A stretch of DNA of 64,000 nt from Parelaphostrongylus tenuis (taxonomy: Eukaryota > Nematoda > Chromadorea > Rhabditida > Metastrongylidae): positions 62,001 to 126,000 of the forward strand of contig JAHQIW010000152.1 of the NCBI GenBank assembly GCA_019055375.1. Direction: 5' to 3'. Under the pieces are notes generated by a model, which was not told where the DNA came from, did no database searches, and worked only from the letters and a program-made list of their open reading frames with translations. Position 1 is the first letter of the stretch. Every line of letters begins with the position of its first letter. The position numbers were made by a program, and so were the translations under genes. Below are positions 37,001-49,000 of this stretch, in pieces.

Positions 37001-40000
37001 GGCACTGAAAAGAATTTTGTTCTCAGTAAAAGATGCAATATAAATGAAGCACTTTCTATAAGGCTACTTCCGGCTGAACATGACAAAGCAATTACGAAAC
37101 AATAACTTGTTTACCAATAATGTTACTGTCGATTACAATGCCATGTTGCTTCATTAAATACTCTATGATTTTTTGACTATTAACGTATTATAGTAGTTGA
37201 GACTTCTATAGAGTTGTCTAAGAGTCTTCTTTCTGTTATCTTATGGGTAATAACTTTTTATAAGACCCACTTATTGGTTTAGTACAAGAGCTCCTCTCTG
37301 GAACAAAGCCAAGAAAACACGAGTACTTGCTATGTAATGCGAATGTAATCCACGCAACTCGTAATGAAAAGTGGAGATATAGGGCGGTACACATGGACGT
37401 TTTTTCACTGAGAATACGCTTCTCAAAGTTTCTCTAGTAATATTCTACTTTTCGTATCAAGAACATCCCTTAAGAAGAAACAAATATTATATACGTAGTG
37501 TAAATATGTTTCCTTTTATGGCGATGTAGTTTTCTCGTTGAAACAGAAGGAATATTTCTGTACATGGACGTTCTTTTGCACAATAATACCCCTTCGAACC
37601 CTCAATTTGCCCAACAATTTCCCTTATTTCTATTGCGCTGTGCACTTCTGCAAAGTCGTGAGGAAACGCGACACCACCGATTACCGCAGTTGAGTTGAGA
37701 CATCACGTCGCACGCGGTGCTACGTATCGTAGCACTTTGCCTTCAAAGGGTTAATTAGTAATCAGCATCCATTAAAGACGCGAAGAACTAGTTCAATTTT
37801 GAGAACATCACTCCAACTCGGTTCGAATTTTCAGTTTCGTTCGAGAAAGGAAAAAAAAATATTCCAGACTGAATGAAAAATTTGATAGAATTTATGGCCA
37901 CAAGCTGATGAATGTACCGAAATTGGGGCAATTGTAAGAAGTAGTGGGAGACACGTATGTACCGAAATCAATGCGCATGATCGTGAAAGAGTCAAAATTA
38001 TGCTAGTGGTGGCAAGTGCTCTGGAATAAGTGCACAGAGGGTTCAAGTCCCGTCTGAGGTCAAATTTTGGCCTAACATTCAATTCCCTTCGGTATATTTG
38101 AAACTGTCTTACTTTGACCGTCCGATAATGAAGTGAGATTTTCCATGTGCCATTCTCCATGTTCTATAATCAGAAGATGCAAGCTCAATCATTCTATCCA
38201 GTCTGCTAAATTCATGTATGGTTTGCCGTTGAAGCACTCTTGATTGAAATCTGTCGTAAAGTTCAACGGATAGCTTCTCTTCATTCGAGGCTGAAATTCT
38301 TTACTCACGTGATCATATATTAAGCAGAAATGGTATGAGAAGCAAACACGTTGATCTGGATTAAGCGATGTAGCTTCATTTCCTGATGGCTATCGCAATA
38401 AACCAAAAACCTTCCTATAAACCAAAAATCTTTCCATAACAATTTCCAAGCTTTAGTGGCAATAGGCGTCAACATATAGCTGATAACTCTCCTACTTTCG
38501 CAATTTTCGTCGATACTTTAGTAACTTGACAAATCTTGGAGAAAATTCAGTTTGGACAACTCGGTCAACCGCCTGTTTGCTCTTAAATTTTAATCATAGT
38601 AGCATATTTCTCTCGGCATATAACCGGATATTAATTTGGACGGATCTTAGTCGTATACTTGAACCGTCACATATCAGTCAGTGTACAGATTACGTCATTA
38701 CTATCAGTTTTACAGTTCAAATCGTGAATGGGGCAGGATTCTAATGCGATTGACGCGATAGTAGAGAAGAAATGTCTTCCGGTGTGTTTGGTTTTAGGTA
38801 GACGTTGCGTCCTCGAATTTTCTTGACTTCTTCATCCGTCCTAAAATATGCCTCGCCACGTTTTGAATAATATTTTTGTAGAAAAGTTTAGCAGAAAATA
38901 TTAGCATAACCTCGAAGTATATCTAAACGCAATGCTTTAAGCTGTCAACCAACATCCGATGAGATTAATTATTGATGGGGGGTGGCGCTGGTAAAATGTC
39001 TCGACAGCGGCATGTTTTGGCTTACGCATCTTTTTGAGACGCTTTTTCCATGAGTGTATTCATTTCGATGTAAGTTTCTAGAGTTTTGAAATCTGTAGCA
39101 GCATTAGAAGGTCTCATTAATTGAAGCCTACAAATCAAACAATACCTATAAATCCTTGATCTTATAAAACTGTATTCTAAATGCCTCCTTCTTTATCTGC
39201 CACTTTTTAGGCTCAGGTCGATTAGCTTCAAAACGTGAATCGATTGATTCCGTAAAGGGTGAATATAAGCGAAGGCATCATCTTCCTATGATGTACAAGA
39301 TGTACGAAAGTCAGGTAATTTTAAGACTGGTTACCATCACTTTCTCGAAGCCATCTAGCGCCATTAACTAAAGCAAAACTGCCAATTTCTTATCGAAGTA
39401 ACTGGAGCGGTAGAGATTCCCAGCACTTGGAGAAATCTACGATTTCTCAGAGTCAGTTGCCCAAAAGAGCCTTTTTAGTGGCTGAATGATTGAATAACAC
39501 ATTTTGCCTCGTGTATTTTTCCGTTTAATTGGAGCGCAGCATCTATATGCGCCCGTTCCAATGCACAATTTCCGTGAAAAGGTGCGGTGAACTGTTTTCT
39601 TGAGACAGTCACTCCAATTGTCAGCTCCCAGAAAGGGAAGAAGAGAAAAAAGGCGTTTCCGGATGAGAAGAGGTGCCAAAAGATTCGATGATCTGAAAAA
39701 TTTTCAGCCTTGCATGGATTTTATAGCATCCATATCAGGTGTAATGGGTTAATAATAATCTCACAAAGTGCTCAACTATTTCAAAATTTCATGTTTTGCA
39801 GTATGAAGATTTGCGTGGGACGGTATGCGGACCGGACAGCCCAGATTTTCATCCTGCTCAAGTGAGCGAGAAGCTTCGATTAGCTCTCAGAAGCATGGGT
39901 GAGTGCTCCCGTAATACTGAATGTTTTGGTAATTTTATTAGCTGATGTTTTTCCAGTTTACTTGAAATCATAAATGTTTTCAGTTATGAAAAAATTATGG

Positions 40001-43000
40001 TGACTCGTTTACTCTCGCAATCAAAAAAATCAATTCGATAGTCTTTAGGAAAAATTCAATGACAAGATATGAAATTATTAGTATTAATCGCTGATAACAA
40101 TAACTTTCATACTGTATGATGTAGTACGTTCAACCTTGAAATTTCACTAGCTCAGAATTTTTTCTTGAGGCAAAGTATGCGAACCATGGAATAGTTTTTA
40201 ACGCTCACCAGATTTCTAGCACCTGATCACTAACCTTTTTTCGAGTTTCGAAATTTCAATTTCATTCTTAGTAGAAATGTCGAGATAGCCTGATAAGCAT
40301 CAAATGATATCTCGGTATGATGCAATCTGTTTCTTGTTCAAATCCTGTCATAATAAATAAATATTTATATTTATATATATATATATACATATATATTTAA
40401 ATTAGTTCAATCATATGTACTCATGTATACATATGTATGCATGCATGTCGACATATATAACATCTCCACATGAAGACACTTGAGGAAGAAGGGATTAGTG
40501 TTAAAGACAACTTCCGCACTCTAGTGGATTTCCCGTTCTTAATGTTGTAATCCTGTTTGCCTTATGCCCATTCAGCTCCCTTGATTGCGTTTTAGTTTGT
40601 AAATGGGCAGATCTTCGTGGAAAAATATTTACCACCGACATAAGAGAAAAAGAGGCGATGATTATTTGCGGGCATTATATGGATAAACTTCTCATTGCGA
40701 AAGAAAGGTACAGTTTCCAAGAAATCATGATCAATGACTGGACAACAAAACTTACCAGGCGGATGGGATTCTTTTGTGCTGGCAAAGTCGATGGCCTTGA
40801 GCATTTCCACGGCTCAATGTGACGATAGCCCTCAAATAACTGCATTACTGAATTGAGAATTATCTACTTAAGATGAAAAACTTCATTTTAGATGAATGAA
40901 TGAGTGAATGATAAATAAAAATAAATATTCCAGACAACAAGGATCAGGTCATCGTTAGCACACTTCTCAGTCACAATAATTTTCAACGTCAGAAAATTCT
41001 CAGCGCTTACGAGGACATGTACGGGAGGGCGAGTTGTCAAGTTTCTTTCTATAGTACAAAACGTATAATTGACAATACTTTCAATGCACAAAAAGTGACC
41101 ACTGAGAAGGGAGGATACTGAACATTAGATAAGATTTAGTTGAGTTCCAGTCGTTTTGATATAAACATATATCTGACAACTATTACTTGAGCCAACACGT
41201 CATCTGGCCTGTTATGAGCACTTGTACAGTCCGATACACGTGTTTCGTCTTGACAGCCTGGTCAGTCGAACAGGACCTTCGTCTTTAGCCAATTTCTTGG
41301 GGTGCTCCAGTTCCCCTACTTAGGGTAGGCGACGACGAACGACTTACACGTGCCGTCAAGTGAAATAAATCATTAGATTGGCAGTGTTGTACACTTGATT
41401 GTTCTTGGCCAATATTTTTTTGAAATAGTATACCGTCCCGAAAACAATAAACCTGTTCAACTGCTCAAGAACCTGCAAAACAGGTCGGTGTAAGCACTTC
41501 AACTGTTAGCATATCTGAAGAAAAGCGAAAGTAGATGAAGCTTTGCAAATGCGTTCTTGGATGTATCATGGAATGCGGCATTAGATGACCTCCCTATGTT
41601 AACCCTCAACGGCTCATCCCCTCAATCCCCTCATTAGTTAACAGAAGGGAACCAATCCTGCACAAAAATGCGCGATCGCACACCCTACTACAGGAGAAGC
41701 TGAAAGGAGGTGATGTGAGAAACTCTGCCTCATACATTATACTCCCCAGACCTCTTGCCACCTGACAACCACTTCTTCAAGCGTTTCGACAACTTCGTGT
41801 CCGAATAATAGTTCAAGAAAAGCGGAGAGAGAATTGCTTTCAGTCACTTTATGGATTCCAGATATAAAAAGCTTTCGGCAACTGATGTAAGTAGATTTGT
41901 TTCTCATTAGCATAATGGTGTAGCTTCTAATGGCTATTATTTCGATTAGTGAAGTTTACAATTTTCTGAAATATGTCACAGAATTTGAAATCGGACATTG
42001 GTTTCCGAACAACCTGATAAGGTGAATAAATAGGCAGAAAGGGCGATTGAGACCGGCTAAAATTATTATAACGCTTCAACACTACGGTCTGGAAACTGAA
42101 TAGTCTCGGTTATCGGTAAATTTCACTTGTTATTCCAGTCGTTCATGAAGATCTATTCATAATACTCTAATGAAAACGACTTATCTCACCAATTATTTTG
42201 CTCGACCAGTGGCTGGCTGAATTTGCACTGGATCACCAACCCTATTTCTATTTCTCAAACTGTGCTCAAGTTTTCTTACATCTCATTTGCACCTCAATCG
42301 TGATTTCGTGAACAACATTGACCTATTATTTACTTAACCTAGCCCCTACAACAATTTCACTGGCATAAGTATCACAAGGTTTGGTTAATATTTATTCTAG
42401 CAATGATTTATTTGAACGAGAAAATAACGAAGAAGCGAAAGTATCTTTTGTCCCATTTTAGAAACTGACCAGCGACCTCGAAGAAGAGACCGGTGGATAT
42501 TTCTTAGAAATGTCATTGGCCTTATTGAAGCCGGCACATCAGTATGATGCTATGAATCTTCACCGCTCAATTTCGGTAAGACCTTTTCTATTTTCAGAAC
42601 TTTTTTTAAGCAAAGTTCACCAAAACGCAAAAAAAAAACTGATGAAGAAGGGCGTCATCTTCTGTGTTCAGTCATTTTCTGATGAGATTGGAAACTAGAG
42701 TTTTTTTTTTTAATTGACCGCTTTCAGCAGTGGGATGATGTTATAGATATACCCAGAAATATAGAGCGATGTGCATGACTTTTGCGTCAGCTGGGACTCG
42801 AACCCGCACCTCATTCTATCAGAGAACGCGTAGTCTAACTCGCTGCACTACTGAACCGTTTTGCAATCACTCCTGAATGGAGTAGGATACTGGTTCGAGT
42901 CCCGCCTGATGTAAAAGTTTTGCACATCACTCTGCATCACTGGGTATATCTGTAACATCATACCACCACTGAAAGCGGCAAAATAAAAGGAATTCTAGTT

Positions 43001-46000
43001 GAGTATCCAATATCCAGTATCTGTCAGCGTAACTGGTGCCAATGTCGATACCGACTACCTGGGCCAAACCGCTGACGGTGTGTTGCTAACGGATAGATGC
43101 GTGGTAGCGTGGGAAGAGTGATGGCAAGACGGGCGTCAGTAGTGCAACGGCTTAAAACACGCTCGCGAATAGAGTGAAATTGGGAAACTTGGACATCTGT
43201 ATTGTAAATGGTTAGGAAATCGTTCTACCAATCGATAATCATCAAGAAAAACAGAAAATCTTTCTATAAAATCAAAAAATCCAACTTCAACGACGTCTTA
43301 TGGAATTATTTCGAATTAACATTCACTTACGTTCAATAACTTAACATGCCACGACTCGTTTTTGTTTCAGAACCGCCATGGTGACCATTCAGTTGCTATA
43401 GAAATCGCTTGTACGAGATCCGCTAGGGTATGTCATTATCATCAATTTCCCACTTATCGCTTCATCACGATCTCTTCCTTCGGTTCTTTTATTTTCCATC
43501 ACACTTTCCTATGTTCAAAATAATTCAATTTTATCGTTTTCATTTTCTCCTCTAATCCTTTATTTCTCAGCAATTGCGTGTGATTCAAGATGCCTACGTT
43601 ACGGACTACAAGAAAACATTAGACATGGATATTTTGGTTAAGGTAAAAAATCTTCAATATCTAGTCTTTTCCATGAAATTTTCAAATATCCGAGAAATCT
43701 AAGATTACATGTAATGTAAGGAGCGCATGCGCAGCAGTGAATCTTACGGATCCCTCAAATTAGTACCCGTCTTGCCTGGCAGTACAGCGCAACTGACTTT
43801 ATATATGAATAAAAAGAGCCTTAACAGAAGAGAGTCAGCGCCTTACTTTTATCCACACGTAAACATCTTCTTTCAACGCTCCTTAAAAGCCTTCAACTAA
43901 TTGTTGAAGATCAGCAGCATAGTAGCACATCGGTCAGGAACGTGTCTGGCTCAGATCAAAAAATCAGCTTGAGATATAGTGAAAGGGCGCGTGGTTACAA
44001 GATAAACCTCCATGCTATTCATCATTGGATTTTCAAAAACTATCCAAAGTTCTTCGAGGATTTTATATGCAAATGTTTTAAATTACCGTGCGGGGATGAT
44101 GACTTTTTTTTAAAGATTCCGTGCTATGCTTCATGTCCTATTCGCGCTTAGCGGAGTGCTTGTTAACTTCAACTTTGCTGACTTAGTGTCACTTTTGAGG
44201 ACGCAGTGTGATTTACTTAATTTGCCAATGTAGTGATCCATGTATCTCTACGAGAACTTAGTTGTATTGTGCCCAAACTTATGCACTCGCCATCATTACC
44301 GCTACGGCAAATCATGCTATTTTACGTTTCGCATAAACGGTCTCACGTGGTAAGCGCTTACAATTAAGTGATGACTTAGATTTTCGGCGGACAGTATTTG
44401 CTAGCAAATGTTTTGAAGTAGTTACTTTTTGATAATCTGATAATATAATAACATTTTTGGACCTTTTATGAGGTCTGATAGGGCACTTATATAGTGTTAG
44501 ACAGCTGCTGTCTCACCTTTCTAAGCTCATCAGTAGTTCTATAATAACAATCGAATGAAGAGGTCCCTTTTGGGAATCGTTTTACAGCTATGAATGACTA
44601 TTTACAACCTTTGCAAATATCGAGCCTCACAGATTAATTATCTCTAGCCATTAGTGAAACAATCCAAACGAAAAAAAAAATCTCTCGCGTCATCTGGCTA
44701 TGGTACAGCACATTTGGAGAGTAAAATCTTGATAATGGTCCTAGAATAACCTACGCAGCCTCTCCCGCGTTCTTAAGAATCCTGTAAAAAAATTTTTCAA
44801 GTGATTTTGTAAACGCCTTGTCATTTCTCAATCGCAACAGTCGAATCGACGCTTCTGCAATATTTCGACAGTAGAATCGTCATGTATTCACCACAGCTGC
44901 TCCTTGATTGAAGTTTTCGCCAACTTTCGGTCCTGATGAATCAAACGAAAGGATCACTTTGTTTGTCGCGGACAACACAATAACATCCCATTCATTCTTC
45001 ATCTCATTACCCTTCTACCGCCCCCATACTAGCACCTTTAGAATTTCTGACACCAGTTACTTATGGATAACTTACCAGAAGAGTCTTCCCTATTCTCTCT
45101 GCACATGACAATTCCATATATTCTCTAATTGAGAGTTTATGAACTAAGAGGACACTCTAGCATTATCAGCTATCAGTGTCCCTTGTGTCTTCTCCGACTC
45201 CACAAATTATTCATGGGCCTCGCCAAAAGCCACAAGAATTCAATCAGAGCTCAAGAGTATGAGTGGATCTATTGGTACAGAGAATAACTGCATCTATACC
45301 GTTCTCCAATGTATAACCTATACCTTTGCCACCTATATGTAGCCCCTTGGGAGCGCATGTGGAGCAGGGAGAGGTGTTTTTGCGTTGCACACGAGGTCGA
45401 TGGTTCGATCTTGCGCTTAAGGCTTACCGACTTATCCACCTCTGCGGTTGAGTAAATTTGTACCAGACGGGTTTCATACTTGTCTCGGATGATGAGCAGC
45501 ACCAAACCGATACAGCGGAAGGCCGCCGCGAGTCACTGTAAAGGTCAGGTATACTCTCAGTCACCTCAGACAGAGTTAACAATTGAAGACGAATGCATGG
45601 TGCACTCCTCAGAGATTGATCAACGATAGCTTTATTCTTTTTTTTATGTTGGCTCTTGTGCAAAATACAAGGTCTAAATGCAGTGCATTCTACAAAAGTC
45701 GCCATTCGTCTCTATAGAGTGGAAAGTAGTACCCGACTCCCCTGAGAGAATAAAACACTGGCACATAAATTGACTCGCCTTTGTAAGTTATTGCGTAGAC
45801 CAAATATGTAGTGGATCACATCTGCAGTGCTTAATGGGCTCGGATTTATAGCGCATTTCCCAGTTACACTACTACTGACGCTTTACCCTTTATGTTCATG
45901 TGAATTTTTATTTTTTTCCTTAATATTCACTGGAAACACTTTTGTTTGAAGGTTGAGGGTGCCATAGGCCGAATGCTGACGATGTTACTGTGCAAACCGA

Positions 46001-49000
46001 GGGAGGAGGAAGGAAAAGTAGTCGACAGTGAACTTGTGAATTCTCACGCAGAATTGCTCGTTAAGGTAACCCACCCGATTTCCTTTCTAACCAACGAATA
46101 GAGTATGCGATGTAAGACTATTTCAAGGAAGACAATTAAGAAAATACGACTAGTACCGTTAGAACAATACTTAATTCCAGAATTCGTTGGACAAAATTGC
46201 AAAAAACACGGAGCTTTTTGAGCAAATCTTCACCGGTCACTCTTGGAAGCACCTTGCAGCCGTTTTTGAGAAGGTAAGCTTCCGATTAATTTCGTATCGG
46301 ATCACGTGAAAGCTCATCTGAAATCCAAAATTCCTTTACGGTCTGCCCACTATGGCGAATGTTTTTCGTCGATGGACCGTATTTTCATTGAAGACTCACT
46401 TGACTGGCCTTGTTAAGTTGGGAAAATACATTTTATTTCTTTCTCATCTAGGTACAATCCCATAGTCATGTGGGAGCGCTTTTGAGTTTACTTTCCTTGA
46501 GCCGGACCATTATTCATAATGCATAATCTATGGGTTGGAATAAATGCATAAGCCTTACATGGGGAGAAACATGCAATGCAGTCGGATCCATTTTCTTCCC
46601 CACTTTTTATTTCATGTTCAAAATTTTTACGATACGCTCTGTATTGAAGCGATAGACTTTCCAAATCAAATGTTGTATCACCCATGAGATCAGAAGAGCG
46701 GTCTTCTACATTTTATAATCTGCGAAAAATACTTCATCTTGCGAATTTATTCTTTCCTAGGCATAAATCTTCCTTACTAACGAGGATTTTAAGATTCGGG
46801 TAGACAAAAAAAAGCAGGAAAGGCGCAATCATTATTATTTCGATAAAGTGCTTAGGACACGGCAGAAATCAAGAACATCCTAGTCAAATGTAAATGAAAA
46901 ATTATTTAGAAGATATTGAAGAAGTTGAATTATGTAGTGAACGTCTTATCTGAAAACGCCTACCGAAGATTGGCAGTATCTCACTGACCATGAACGAGAC
47001 GTCCTCGTCACACCTGATTTAGAGATATTTGGAGAAACAGAAGAATAGAGACGATACATGCAATATAAAAACCGCAAAAATTGACGACAAATTGAATGAG
47101 AAAGGAATTGTAGAGTGGAATCCACGAAGTTGACCATTGAAGAAATTTTCTTATGACAAGAAGAGAACAGATTAATCTCACTTGGCTGTTTAGGTAGATG
47201 AACTTCGAAGCGATGATCGAAACTTGGAGACCTTGATACGTAAGAACAAAACGGTTCACTCAGAAATTCGATTAATCTTTCTCACATTAGGTGAGTACAG
47301 AAGCAGGCACTTGCGAGATTTTCGGTGTAGTAATTTAGCCTCTAGAATTTTTAGATGAAAAGCGGCGTATTCCTACTTTGTGCATGTTGTTTATTAACAG
47401 TACTTTAGTCACTGATTAATACTTAGTTCCTAAATGTCGTCTTCTACTATTTGACTAAAGTCAAGTCCTCTCCACGTTAAATTCTACTGATTTTAGTTCG
47501 TGTTGCAAGAAACATGCAGCTGTACTTTGCCGAGCAGTTACATGACGCGATGATGGGAGAACGACCAGACCACCAAACAATTATTCGAATCACCGTCAGC
47601 CGTAGTGAGGTAATCTGTGACATTGTTGGACCAGAAGACTAAAGTATCAATATGCGGGTTTACTTGATACCTACAAGGCTATTGCGTGTTTATATCACAG
47701 ATCACACTGAAGCAAAAAGCAAAACTGCACAGAAACAAAAAAAAAAAGGTCAAAGAGGAAAGGCGACAAGGATTGTAGAATATGTAGCTGAGATTGCTGT
47801 GACCCGCTACTAAGAGGGTCATTTCTGGCAATTCATTTCTCCGATCAAACTCTTCGCATCTCTGAGGTTGGCAAGTTAGGAGAGAACTCGCCGTCGAAGA
47901 ACAGACCGCTGATTATCAGTCACCATGTTCCAGTAGGAATTCTCAGTAGTGAACACACTCATTCGCTACAGAAGCCTTATTCACGCTGAGATTTTGAATC
48001 TGCGTCACATCGTACACCAAATGCAAATCATTTTTCCCACAATTTCTTTTCATTCCCTAATATTCTCATAAGCTATCCATTTGATGTAAAAGAAAAAACA
48101 AGAGCGTTAAGAGAGCACGAAATAAAAAAGATAAAAGCTAAATCAGCAATTTCATAAGCTGGAGTTCGCACAATTCGTGAAGACGGGTCGCCCAACTATC
48201 CAATTATACAGGTAACAACTGTAACGTGAGCGATTCTAGTAGAGTCACAATGGTTTGGCGGATCTATAATGATCTTCTGTACTATTTTTAAGCATAACTA
48301 CGTCAAATATCGAATAAGGCAATTGGAAAAACAGTAATCACAAAACCGTAGAGTTTTTTCTTTGATTTACTTTATATTCCTAAGAGATGAGTGTTGAGCA
48401 AGAACACGGCCTCAGGCGGGAATGAAACCCGCGTTCCACCATGAACGGGGACGCGTGCTCTACCACTACACCACCGATGCACATTTGCGCTACCACTCAT
48501 TCTTCAACATCTCTATATTAGCTATCAGCGACCAACCTTTGACAGGCTTTGTCTCAACTCTCTTAAGAATATATGAATGATCATAACATTGTGAAAAATT
48601 CTCTTAGAAATATATGAATGGTTATAACAGCGCGAAAAATCCAGTGAAATGCTAGACAACTTGAATAATAATTATCACAGTGGCTGTCAGCTCAACTGGG
48701 TTTGTAAAGCAAAATCGCATACCCGACCAAACCGAGAAATCGAGTTTGGTACGTCAATGACTTACGTACGTTTTCGGCGGTATCGCCCCGCCTCATTAGA
48801 GGCCACACGCCCGACACTGAACCCTACTTTATAGCAGATATGGGGAGGCGTTATGCTAATAGCACATGGTATTGATATATAGGCGATTTTCGGTAGTTAA
48901 CTAGAGACCTTTGCCACTGACGTACCAAACTTGAAAAGCTGTAAACATTCTCATAGACTACATCAAATGGTGATAGCGAGGTTCAAAAACAGTCCCATTA

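Larger units (their letters stand above)
27555..39210. other. 11.6 kb intron of the annexin gene
   Basis: The flanking exons join in phase 1. It contains the orphan frame at 29394-29840, the hammerhead element at 30694-31195, MITE-like repeats near 32150-32400, SINEs of families 1 and 3, an AT microsatellite near 34010 and the RTE fragment at 36237-36860. I see no supported gene in the remaining stretches (27.6-29.3, 34.3-36.2, 36.9-37.9 and 38.2-39.2 kb). Confidence 0.6.
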
